DNA of 64,000 nucleotides. Origin: Stomorhina lunata. Taxonomy: Eukaryota; Arthropoda; Insecta; Diptera; Rhiniidae. Below, in pieces: positions 21,690 through 31,796 of the stretch. The translations under genes and the position numbers were made by a program. Numbering within the stretch: position 1 is the first letter of the stretch; every line of letters starts with the position of its first letter. Below the pieces are notes generated by a model. That model saw only the letters and a list, made by a program, of their open reading frames with translations, ran no database searches and was not told the DNA's origin. The stretch spans positions 108,690,940 through 108,754,939 of the forward strand of contig OW121742.1 in assembly GCA_933228675.1 (NCBI GenBank), read 5' to 3'.

Positions 21690-21774
21690 ATGGGGAACTA
21701 ATGATAGGGATATGTAGCTGATGGAAAAGTATGGACAAAATTACATAATTTTAAATTCAAATTCCAAAATATTA

Positions 21775-21795
21775 AATAAATCTTAAGTCAATAAA
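21775..21795 (+). terminator. polyadenylation signals of Kazal-like gene 3
   Basis: AATAAA at 21775-21780 and 21790-21795, 85-100 bases after the stop codon. Confidence 0.65.
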
Positions 21796-22053
21796 GCAAA
21801 GAACGAGTCATTTTATTCAATAGATATGATATATTATGCATACGAGGGCAGATCAATAAGTCCTTGTCTTTTAAAATAAAAAGTAAAGTTATTTTTGTTG
21901 TTGTTATATCAGCAGTAGGTTTCCTTTTTCGGAATTCTGAGATTTCCGAGACGTACCTTTGCGAAGAACCGACGGCCATGCGAACTTTAGTCAATTTGGC
22001 TTTTATTTTTACCTGTTACCAATAACTTTTATCTTATATTCTTAAACGAGCAA

Positions 22054-22056
<3 letters not shown>
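21796..22056. other. mobile-element-like fragment
   Basis: It contains TACGAGGGCAGATCAATAAG at 21841, which resembles a mariner-type terminal repeat next to a TA, and a GTTGTTGTTATATCAGCAG block. No matching second end or coding frame was found, so the assignment is weak. Confidence 0.3.

Positions 22057-22135
<79 letters not shown>
22057..22135. repeat. (TA)n microsatellite
   Basis: About 75 bases of alternating TA with one TG interruption near its right end. Confidence 0.97.
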
Positions 22136-22770
22136 GAATGGCTATCTCGAAAACGGCTCTAACGATTTTGATAAAATTTGGGTATCTTTTTTGATGTATA
22201 GGTCGAAGAAGAAGGGACTTTTGGAACTTTTACCTCTAAGAGGGTAAAAACGGATAAAAAGAGGAAAAAATCGAAAACGCTATGTCTCCTAAAGTAATAG
22301 GTATAGAAAAAAAATTAAAATTACGTTTTAAACAGCTTTGAAAATAAGCGGACAGGTGCTTGGTACTTTTTTGAAACTATTACCGATAGGGGGTAAAAAA
22401 GGGTGAAAATAGTTTTTTTGGCACCTTTTTAACCCACTCTTATATTTTAAACTAAAGAATATAGAAAGAAACTTGGTACTGCAATCAATAGATGTAAAAA
22501 AAACATGAAACACGTATTTGGTACTTTTTTGATTTTGGAGCCAAAATGGGTAAAAAAGGGATAAAATGATAACTTAACATCTCCAAAGTAATATGAATAG
22601 GAACATTATACATTATGTTAAATGCGTCTTAAAAAAATGTACCGAATTCAATTGGCACCAAAAAAGTACCAAATATACATATGGAACTTTTAGAAATTGG
22701 GGAATAAAAAGGGGGAAAAATTAGTATTATTTTAAACAAATGAATGTTTGTCTGTATGTATGTTATTTAT
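22136..22770. mobile_element. dispersed repeat with GGGTAAAAAAGGG blocks
   Basis: Phrases such as TGGTACTTTTTTGAAACT, TTGGTACTTTTTTGATTT and GGGTAAAAAAGGG recur irregularly. It has the texture of the interior of a noncoding mobile element and is continuous with the ~130-bp tandem units that follow. No coding capacity. Family unknown. Confidence 0.45.
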
Positions 22771-23375
22771 AGAATAGTAAACTGTGAATTTGATTGTGTT
22801 ATGCTCTTTAGCGAAGATGTTGCGGATAAGCCGGCGAAGGTTTTAAAGTTGATAAGACTTATTTCCGACAGATGGCGCCACTGAAAATTACTAAAAATTA
22901 ATTAAATCGTAAACTGTACATTTGATCATGCTATGATCTTTAGCAAAGTTGTAGCGCATGAGCCGACGAAGGCTTTTTAGTTGGTATGAATAATTTCCGA
23001 CAGGTGGCGCTACAGAAACTTACTCAAAGTCAATTTAATCGTAATCTGTACATTTAATCATGCTACAATCTTTAGCAAAGTTGTTGCACATGAGCCGACG
23101 AAGGTTTCTTAGTTGGTATTAAGAAAGTCAATTTAACCGTATGCTGTACATTTAATCATGCTATAATCTTCAGCAAAGTTGTTACGGATAAGCCGAAGAA
23201 GGTTTATGAATTGGAATAAGCAAAGTCCGACAGGTGGCGCCACAGAAAACTACTCAAAATGAATTAAATCGTAAACTGTGCATTTGATCAGACTATAATC
23301 TTTAGCAAAGTTGTTGCGCATGAGTCGACAGAGGTTTCTGTTGATATGAATAATTTCCAAAATTATTCAAAATAA
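22771..23375. repeat. ~130-bp tandem repeat, five diverged copies
   Basis: Each copy has the order GTAAACTGTACATTTGATCA, ATCTTTAGCAAAGTTGTTGC, GAGCCGACGAAGG, TCCGACAGGTGGCGC. The first block occurs near 22778, 22909, 23040, 23130 and 23271; the third interval is shortened to about 90 bp by loss of the TCCGACAG part. Such internal tandem units are common in non-autonomous DNA elements. Confidence 0.75.
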
Positions 23376-24284
23376 GTTAAACTGTAAACTATGCAAACTA
23401 TGTGTTGGTCGGACAAAATAAATCAAATAATTCAAAATTAACTGAATATTTCTACAATGTCTTTCCTCTAAATTTATTTTAGCACTTTATAATATAAAAT
23501 ATATAAAAACTTTAAAATTTTCCTCAAAATGCTTATCATAAAGCTCCGAGCAAGGCTCGGTCTACCAGGTACTATATGTTTAATACATCAACGAAAAGCA
23601 AACATGTCTTAATTATTAAACTGTTCATTTTTGAATAATATTCCAAACATTCTTGAACATTTCTGGGAAAAAGTACAAAAAAACTTAAAAAGTGTATTTT
23701 TTACAAAATCATTTTTGAAATTTGCCTTTAATTTTCTAAAAACAAAAAAAACTGCACAAGGTCCATGAAAATGTTCTTGCATTAATAAAGTATATTTTAT
23801 TGGTTATATAAAATTATTTAAAAAATTTCAAAAAAAGGAAATCCAATTGACCTTTTGTTGCAATTAAAATTTTGGTATATAGAAATTTTCCATCTTTTAA
23901 AAATTCCATTTTCTGGATTCGTTTGCAAATTTGCGCTCTTTTCTATTTCTGAAATCTAAAAAGAATATATGGGACTATATAACTGCATTTCAAAAAGTTG
24001 AAAATTCGGCTTTACTTTTTTTTATAGCTACGAAAACACAAAAATTTTCTTAAAAATTAGATAAATTTCGTGCAATGCTGTACGTAAAGAAAATGTTGCA
24101 CTGTCTTAAATTTTGGTTTAAAATCAATGGGGTTCTACATTCTCTACGATTATATAATAAAACATAACGAATATATAATAAAACATTAATTTATAATACA
24201 AAATTCTTAGTAGAAAGTAAAAAATTATACCATCTTTTTCTAAAAATATCCACTTTTTATGATCAGCGAAAAATGATAATCTTC
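23376..24284. other. AT-rich DNA with an element tail
   Basis: It contains GAGCAAGGCTCGGTCTACCA near 23548, a phrase typical of the end of insect mobile elements, so the 22136-23580 block may be one element. The rest is AT-rich with no frame or motif recognised. Confidence 0.4.
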
Positions 24285-24540
24285 GCTTTAGTTGTTGGGC
24301 ACAATAATAATAATTCGTATTTATTCAGTCCCTCAAATTATACATAATGTGAGGTTTTCGCTCTGTCTAGAATTAGGTATAATCCTCCTGATGAGATGGT
24401 CTAACCAACCATCGAAACGCTTCGAGGAAAGGTTTCCCCACCAACATTTTTTGGTTTTATCAAAAAACTATTTATTACAATAATAAATAATTGTAATAAA
24501 TTGGGATTCTTAGTGCAATACACTACAGTAAAACTTTTTA
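24285..24540 (+). mobile_element. fragment of a hammerhead-bearing (Penelope-like?) element, copy 1
   Basis: Homologous to a minus-strand fragment at 51600-51860 and, for its right part, to 52540-52625. Shared blocks are TCTGTCTA-AATT-GG-ATAATCCT before the ribozyme-like motif, and AATTGTAATAAATT followed by TTAGTGCAATACACTACAG after it. Hammerhead motifs are established in the terminal repeats of Penelope-like retroelements, which is why I suggest that class. No reverse transcriptase frame is present. Confidence 0.5.
24383..24428 (+). ncRNA. hammerhead-ribozyme-like motif, copy 1
   Basis: In order: stem I strand TCCTC (24383-24387), core CTGATGA (24388-24394), stem II GATGGT / ACCATC (24395-24400 and 24408-24413) around a 7-base loop, core GAAA (24414-24417), CGC, cleavage triplet TTC (24421-24423), and the second stem I strand GAGGA (24424-24428). 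All invariant core positions are present. Stem III is very short and one position differs from copy 2 (TTC for GTC), so activity of this copy is doubtful. Confidence 0.6.
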
Positions 24541-24864
24541 ATTAAATGTTTTTGAAAAATATTTGACTTTGAAAATTTCTCAACATAAGACGGTTCAAGA
24601 TATTTAAAAACAGGCTTCACGTTTTTATTTCCTTAACTGTTGGCTATATTTCAGTATTTAAAAATATTCGTTTTATATCGAATGCACAATCGGTCGAAAA
24701 CTGAGAAAAGTTGAAGAGAAAAAATACTTTTTTTGTATTTTTGAAATGAAATATGTTATTTCAAATAACTTAAAAGCCATAAAAGTTATTATAGTAAAAT
24801 AAGCATGTTTTTTCTTTGTTTCTTTAAGGTAATTCCAAAATGTATAAAATCAATCATATTTGAC
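24541..24864. other. AT-rich DNA, nothing recognised
   Basis: Noncoding AT-rich sequence between the hammerhead-bearing fragment and the 1-kb palindrome. Confidence 0.45.
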
Positions 24865-25872
24865 AATAACACTGCTCTGCAAAAATTCATTTTTTGTCTT
24901 TCCTTTTAATAAAACTATGCGGACTATATGGATCTTGATGCATTAAACTCAGATCCGTTGTCGGTTTTTTTCCATCAGATCTGGATTTTTTTTTATGGGC
25001 ATGGCAAATTTTTCCCCTTAAATTAGTCAGGTACGGAGACCTATTTCGTCCTAACTCGAGAAAGACTCATCCGATTTTCAAAATTAAAACACTTGAAGAT
25101 GCATAACAAAATTGCATTTATTTTAGTCTAATATAATTTTTCTGTATCTCTTATCGTTTTGGAGTTATTTAGAATTTCGTGCGAAATTCGTAATTTTTTC
25201 AGGTTAAAAATGTAATTAAAAAAAAAGATAAAGAAAAATTTTAACATTTAAAACATTTTTCTAAGAGCTACATATCTTAAGAATAAAATAAGCTATAAAC
25301 CATAAAAATCGGTTTAAAAATGTAAATTTTATTACCAATTTACCGCAGATATCCAATATAGCAATGCAACCAACCTAACATATGACCATAAGATTTCATT
25401 AGGTAATGAAGCTAAAATACATTTTTAAACCGATTTTTATGGTTTATAGCTTATTTTATTCTTAAGATATGTTTAAAATGTTAGAATTTTACTTTATATT
25501 TTTTTAATTACATTTTTAACCTGAAAAAAATTACGAATTTTGCACGAAAAAAAAAAATTTCGCCATTAATTTCTAAATAACTCCAAAACGATAAGAGATA
25601 CAGAAAAATTAAATTAAACTAAAATAAATTTGAATTTTGTTATGCATCTTTGAGTGTTTTAATTTTGAAAATCGGATGAGTCGTTCTCGAGTTAGGACGA
25701 AATAGGTCTCCGTACCTGACTAATTTAAGGGGAAAAATTTGCCACGCCCATAAAAAAAATCCAGATCTGATGGAAAAAAACCGACAACGGATCTGAGTTT
25801 GACGCATCAAAATCCATGTAGTCCACATAGTTTTATTAAAAGCAGGATTTGACTGCAGAGCAGTGTAATTGA
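24865..25872. mobile_element. 1-kb imperfect palindrome (foldback-type element)
   Basis: The left arm from ACACTGCTCTGC (24869) and the right arm ending GCAGAGCAGTGT (to about 25866) are reverse complements over about 450 bp each. The centre is near 25370. Matched inner blocks include CTCAGATCCGTTGTCGG, CAGGTACGGAGACCTATTTC, CGATAAGAGATACAG (inverted) and CATAAAAATCGGTTTAAAAA. No coding frame and no clear target duplication. It is best described as a foldback or MITE-type element. The short frame at 25640-25828 is a product of the arm. Confidence 0.8.
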
Positions 25873-25879
25873 AAGAGCT

Positions 25880-26645
25880 ACACTTTTTATACCCTAACCA
25901 TCATGGGTGGAAAGGGTATTATAAGTTTCTGCTGATGTATGTAAAGCATTTAAATAATTGTCTTAGAACCATCTTTTAGTATACCAATAAGCTTAGAATC
26001 AATTTCTGAGTCGATTTAGCGATGTCCGTCTGGTTCAACCGTCCGTCTGGCTGGCTGGACCCCCGTGTAAACCTTGTAATCAAACTACAGGTCGCAATTC
26101 TAAAGGTAATTTGATGAAATTTGGAACATATCATTTTTTTGATAACGGAACCATGGCTAGTGAAATTCGTCAAAATCGGTCCATTATTTATGGTACCTCC
26201 CATAGGTCCCACTTCCCGGAATTGTTATATTGGCCACAAAAATCAATATTTTTTCATGAAATTTAAAACAGATACTGTTTATGTAAATCTTAATCACTGC
26301 ACCAAATTTCGTTGAAATCGGTCCACATTTGACCATAGCTTCCATACAAACTCTTTTCTCAAAACGCACTAAATGGGACAAAATTCACTAAAACGCTCTT
26401 AAATCCGAAGATAATTGAATTTTGAATTTGCCAAATTTCGAGATAATCGGTCCACATTTGACCCTAGCTCTCATATAAGTCCTAATGACGGAATCACCTT
26501 AAATGTATAAGTTTTGAGAATATGTTTGTATGATGGCAAAATTTAGCAAATATTTGTCTTTATACAGGAAAAAGAACACCTTTGACCTTAGTGGTGAAGG
26601 GTATCGTATGGTCGGGCTTGACCGACTATAGCACTTTCTTACTTG
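25880..26645. mobile_element. dispersed fly repeat, near-complete copy
   Basis: It begins TTTATACCCTAACCATCATG and GGGTGGAAAGGGTATTATAA, contains GCGATGTCCGTCTGGTTC and several CGGTCCACATTTGACC blocks, and ends GGTGAAGGGTATCGTATGG, GACCGACTATAGCACTTTC, TTACTTGTT. The same ends occur inverted at 45224-45330 and 47455-47516. It has no coding capacity. Short frames on both strands within it are shadows. Confidence 0.7.
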
Positions 26646-26718
26646 TTGGTCTACTTTGACGTCCAGTAAGTCACCCTGTGTAAACACAGGGTAGCCATAA
26701 ATAAATAAATAAATAAAA
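26646..26718 (+). repeat. short (AAAT)n-tailed retro-element fragment
   Basis: A CACCCTGTGTAAACACAGGG hairpin is followed by TAGCCAT and (AAAT)n to 26718. A simple A-rich tail of this type suggests a non-LTR or SINE 3' end. Too short to classify. Confidence 0.4.
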
Positions 26719-28021
26719 TTTTAAAAAGCTTAGTTCTTCCTTAATAATTCTTTCATACATTCTGATGCAACCAGACTTACAGTTTAGAAGATATAGATCT
26801 ATTACCACTTTTTTTTCTTTAAAACCACTGTGCTTGATCAAACAAAGTTAGAGGCCTTAAACGTTTTTTTTTCATCAAGAAAATCGATTTTTCATGAAAA
26901 ATTTAGATGATATCCATTTCCCTTATTTCGTTTCAGGCCTAAATATGTCTTAGTCTATAAATTGGTTTATGTCCTAGTTTATATCTTAAATATTTGAGAT
27001 AAACATTTTTTTGTTTCATGTTAATTTTCATATTAATTTATCTCCTTATCCCAGAAACTATTTATCAAAACTTATCCAAGAAAATGTGTTAATTACATTT
27101 CCGTTTAAGATAAATATAAATGTTTTTCCAGACCATTCTAATGCTAATTCTATTGCCATTGACGCCCATTTCTATAAAGGCTTGGCTTGGCACCAAAAAC
27201 TATCAAGCATTTGAACACATAATTTGTTCGATGTAAGAAAAATAAGCTAATTAATTATTTTTAATGTCTTCCTCCCATTAAAATTACAAATGGAAAACAT
27301 CCATTGAAAGTGTCCAGTGGTAAATACTTGAGGAAAATTAAGCTTTTAGCTGACATTGTCAAGAGATTGAGTGCGTGACTAAAAGTGTTTAGAAAAGCTC
27401 TAAAACGCAACAGGTTTCTCCAATAAAAGCCATAAATTTTCATTAAATCTTGTAATATTTCAAGAGACATTTTCTTCATTAACTTTAAATAGTTCAACAA
27501 TTATTATTCCAAAATGCCACAATTTTGTATTTGATTTGAAATTCTCTTCCATTTTCATTTTCCCTCAATATCGAGGAAAATTCTACTTTTATTTTTCGTT
27601 TTAATTAAAAACTTCATCTAATTTATCAGCATGTCATCATTAATTGATGGAAGAATTTGCTCAAAGACTTTAAACTAATTAGGAGCTATGAGATGTTGCG
27701 TCAATTTGTTTGGCGTTTTGTTATGCAACTCCTATGAAAATTGTTTTCAATTACGTTTTAGAGTTTTCGGAATTTTCCAATTAAGATTGACATCATGTCA
27801 AAGAGTGTTGACATAATTACGTTTAACGCAGATTAAGACAGAAATAAAAGTGAATCTAGCTAAAATCCAAGAGATAATATTAAATAAAATAAATTGAAAA
27901 TGATGAAGAAGATTGAAGGTATTTCTTATAAGTATTTCACTAAACCTCAAGCATTGACTACGAAAAGACTATAAGCTGTAACTTGTAAATATATTACAAG
28001 TCTAATAAATTTATTATATAT
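26719..28021. other. intergenic DNA, no gene seen
   Basis: AT-rich sequence with mixed composition and no recognised repeat. Short frames at 27011-27214 (plus) and 27261-27500 (minus) have no signal, domain or splice support. This may be ordinary single-copy intergenic DNA and a place to look for conserved noncoding elements. Confidence 0.5.
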
Positions 28022-30465
28022 CTTCCTTTGGTCAACTTTTTTAAAGAAAAGTCTTCCTTTGGTCAACTTTTCTATTGAAAAGTTTTCCTTTGGTCAACTT
28101 TTATATAGAAAAGTCTTCGTATAGAAAAGTTTTTCCTTGGTCAAATTTTTTATAGAAAAGTCTTCCTTTTTTCAACTTTTCTATAGAAAAGTCTTCCTTT
28201 TTTCAACTTTTCTATAGAAAAGTCTTCCTTTTTTCAACTCTTCTATAGAAAAGTCTTCCTTTTTTCAACATTACTATAGAAAAGTCTTCCTCTTTTCAAC
28301 TTTTCTATAGAAAAGTCTTCCTTTGGTCAACTTTTCTACAGAAAAGTCTTCCTTTGGTCAACTTTTCTACAGAAAAGTCTTCCTTTGGTTAACTTTTCTA
28401 TAGAAAAGTCTTCATTTGGTCAACTTTTCTGTAGAAAAGTCTTCCTTTGGTCAACTTTTCTGTAGAAAAGTCTTCCTTTGGTAAACTTTTCTATAGCAAA
28501 GTCTTCCTTTGGTCAACTTTTCTATAGAAAATCTTCCTTTGGTCAACTTTTCTATAGAAAAGTCTTCCTTTGGTCAACTTTTCTATAGAAAAGTCTTCCT
28601 TTGGTCAACTTTTCTATAGAAAAGTCTTCCTTTGGTCAACTTTTCTATAGAAAAGTCTTCCTTTGGTCAACTTTTCTATAGAAAAGTCTTCCTTTGGTCA
28701 ACTTTTCTATAGAAAAGTCTTCCTTTGGTCAACTTTTCTATAGAAAAGTCTTCCTTTGGTCAACTTTTCTATAGAAAAGTCTTCCTTCCTTTTCTATAGA
28801 AAAGTCTTCCTTTTCTATAGAAAAGTCTTTCTTTGGTCAAATTTTCTATAGAAAAGTCTTCCTTTGGTCAACTTTTCTAAAGAAAAGTCTTCCTTTGGAC
28901 AACTTTTCTATAGAAAAGTCTTCCTTTGGTCAACTTTTCTATAGAAAAGTCTTCCTTTGGTCAACTTTTCTATAGAAAAGTCTTCCTTTGGTCAACTTTT
29001 CTATAGAAAAGTCTTCCTTTGCTCAACTTTTCTATAGAAAAGTCTTCCTTTGGTCAACTTTTCTATAGAAAAGTCTTCCTTTGGTCAACTTTTCTATAGA
29101 AAAGTCTTCCTTTGGTCAACTTTTCTATAGAAAATCTTCCTTTGGTCAAATTTTCTATAGAAAAGTCTTCCTTTGGTCAACTTTTCTATAGAAAAGTCTT
29201 CCTTTGGTCAACTTTTCTATAGAAAAGTCTTCCTTTGGTCAACTTTTCTATAGAAAGTCTTCCTTTGGTCAACTTTTCTATAGAAAAGTCTTCCTTTGGT
29301 CAACTTTTCTATAGAAAAGTCTTCCTTTGGTCAACTTTTCTATAGAAAAGTCTTCCTTTGGTCAACTTTTCTATAGAAAAGTCTTCCTTTGGTCAACTTT
29401 TCTATAGAAAAGTCTTCCTTTGGTCAACTTTTCTATAGAAAAGTCTTCCTTTGGTCAACTTTTCTATAGAAAAGTCTTCCTTTGGTCAACTTTTCTATAG
29501 AAAAGTCTTCCTTTGGTCAACTTTTCTATAGAAAAGTCTTCCTTTGGTCAACTTTTCTATAGAAAAGTCTTCCTTTGGTCAACTTTTCTATAGAAAAGTC
29601 TTCCTTTGGTCAACTTTTCTATAGAAAAGTCTTCCTTTGGTCAACTTTTCTAGAGAAAAGTCTTCCTTTGGCCAACTTTTCTATAGAAAAGTCTTCCTTT
29701 GGTCAACTTTTGTATAGAAAAGTCTTCCTTTGGTTAACTTTTCTATAGAAAAGTCTTCCTTTGGTCAACTTTTCTATAGAAAGGTCTTCCTTTGGTCTAC
29801 TTTTCTATAAAAAAGTCTTCCTTTGGTCAACTTTTCTATAGAAAAGTCTTCCTTTGGTCAATTTTTCTATAGAAAAGTCTTCCTTTGGTCAACTTTTCTA
29901 TAGAAAAGTCTTCCTTTGGTCAACTTTTCTAAAGAAAAGTCTTTCTTTGGTCAACTTTTCTAAAGAAAAGTCTTCCTTTGGTCAACTTTTCTATAGAAAA
30001 GTCTTCCTTTGGTCAACTTTTCTATGGAAAAGCCTTTCTTTGGTCAACTTTTCTATAGAAAAGTCTTACTTTGGTCAACTTTTCTATAGAAAAGCCTTCT
30101 TTTGGTCAACTTTTCCATAGAAAAGTCTTCTTTGGTCAACTTTTCTATAGAAAAGTCTTACTTTGGTCAACTTTTCTATAGAAAAGTCTTCCTTTGGTCA
30201 ACTTTTCTATAGAAAAGTCTTCCTTTGGTCAACTTTTCTATGGAAAAGCCTTTCTTTGGTCAACTTTTCTATAGAAAAGTCTTACTTTGGTCAACTTTTC
30301 TATAGAAAAGCCTTCTTTTGGTCAACTTTTCCATAGAAAAGTCTTCTTTGGTCAACTTTTCTATAGAAAAGTCTTACTTTGGTCAACTTTTCTATAGAAA
30401 AGTCTTACTTTGGTCAACTTTTCTATAGAAAAGTCTTCCTTTGGTCAACTTTTCGATAGAAATGT
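28022..30465 (+). repeat. 31-bp satellite array E (CCTTTGG subfamily)
   Basis: About 79 units: AACTTTTCTATAGAAAA joined to GTCTTCCTTTGGTC. The middle is almost perfectly uniform. A seven-unit block starting CTATGGAAAAGCCTTTCTTT is repeated at 30022 and 30238 (216 bp apart: 7 x 31 minus the one base missing from a shared 30-bp unit). The 88-codon frame at 29854-30120 is a product of the array. It lies downstream of Kazal-like gene 4. Confidence 0.97.
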
Positions 30466-30536
30466 GAACTTTCCTAGTCTTAGACACACATTTTTAGTCA
30501 TTTAAAGATTCGTTCTTTATGAGGATTAATATTATA

Positions 30537-30542
30537 TTTATT
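30537..30542 (-). terminator. polyadenylation signal of Kazal-like gene 4
   Basis: AATAAA on the minus strand, about 85 bases after the stop codon, a distance like that in gene 3. Confidence 0.55.
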
Positions 30543-30626
30543 GAATGTTTTTAAGTTTCTACTTTAATTTATATATTTTTGTCTATTCTGTTTCATCAGA
30601 TGCATATGATGTCATCAATCCCCCAT

Positions 30627-31392
30627 CTACAAGTTTCCACGATAGCATTTTACAATTGATTCTTCTCCTTTGCAGTGATTTCTATCCACGATATGGAAAA
30701 CTACAAAAAGATTTAAAATAAAGATTGAATACTTTTTTACAAAATCATGATTATCAAAAACAAAATCTTACTTTTCGGAGAATTTAAACAATTATAGGTA
30801 TTCAGCTCACATTGACTCTCGAACTTGTGATAACATTGTCCATTATAACCACAAACACTGACATCGGAATCATGACATATAAACTCACATTTACCGGGTT
30901 GTTCAACAGCTCCCACCTGGAGTGACTGCCATGAACGACGATTGTCAATAGAACGCACAACTCGATCCTTATTTTGGGTGGCGACATGTTGAGCGACAAC
31001 TTGGGGAATGTGTTGAGTTACTTGGTTGACCAAATGTTGAACTTTGGGAGGTATAACAACAGAACTTTGAGAGTCTCCGCCAGCTGAATGTTGGGAAGTG
31101 GGTTTGACTACTTCATTCATAGATGAAGGATCTGCTTGTAAAACCTGGTGTTCCACTACATGGGGTTGTTTGTGAACATCATCTGGAATATGAACTCCAT
31201 GTTTATCGGCTTCAACTCCAATGTTACCCTGATGACCATGATCTGGTTTATGATCTTTTTGGATTTCCTGAGCAATAGCTGATTGCAGGAGGAGTACAAA
31301 GGCTAGAAGATAAGATCGAATATATAAAAAAATGTTATAAATGTTCCTTTTCTTAAAACAAAACTCTCACCAAAAGCTACTAGAAACTTCAT
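30627..31392 (-). CDS. secreted Kazal-like protein 4 (three exons), inverted duplicate of protein 3
   Basis: The exons on the minus strand are 31392-31371, 31302-30772 and 30700-30627 (22, 531 and 74 nt), giving 208 residues. Exon lengths are identical to gene 3. The donor of exon 2 is AAAA|GTAAGA. The signal peptide, His-rich stretch and IPPKVQHLVNQVTQHIPQV segment match gene 3, as do the DRVVRS site and eight-cysteine domain. By my reading, exons 1-2 differ at 7 of 184 residues, while exon 3 differs at 8 of 24 (IVDRNHCKGEESIVKCYRGNL here). Continuing the exon-2 frame past the donor gives an apparent end KILFLIIMIL, which is intron. Its upstream region is also duplicated from gene 3. Confidence 0.9.
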
Positions 31393-31446
31393 GTTGTTAA
31401 AGACTTTACTGTGAGATCACTAATATCGGTAAGAAGATTGTCCAAG

Positions 31447-31455
31447 TTTTTATAT
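31447..31455 (-). promoter_or_regulatory. TATA box of Kazal-like gene 4
   Basis: TATATAAAA on the minus strand, conserved in sequence and distance with gene 3. Confidence 0.75.
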
Positions 31456-31796
31456 ACTTTACTAAAATTTCTTGTTCATATTTGAAACACTTTTGATAAT
31501 TTTACAAATTATAAGAATTATGCAACTTTATGCAAAAATTTCTTTTATGGATGCTTTTGTCTTTAATTAATATACAATTGATCCAATTTTATTTGCTGAA
31601 GTAAGAGCACAAGTAATAAAAATTAAGAATGTAAATTAAAATGCTAATTGAATGTCAGTGATTCAGGAGACTTTCTGCATTAACATGCAAAAGTTAAGAT
31701 CAACTAAAAATAAAACCAGACAGGAATGTCGTAAAAAAGTTGTTAAACAAATGTTTAAAACAAACTTAATCAAAATAACATCGATTTATATACAGA
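31456..31796 (-). other. upstream region of Kazal-like gene 4, inverted duplicate of 20519-20857
   Basis: Reverse complement matches the gene 3 upstream region almost throughout, with scattered substitutions such as AATGCAGAAAGTCTCC against TACAGTATAGTCTCC. The duplication ends close to the satellite on both sides. Confidence 0.8.

Noticed and set aside
29854..30120. 88-codon frame of VNFSIEKSSFGQLFYRK repeats
   Set aside because: Satellite translation; the same words appear wherever the 31-bp array is open, on either strand.
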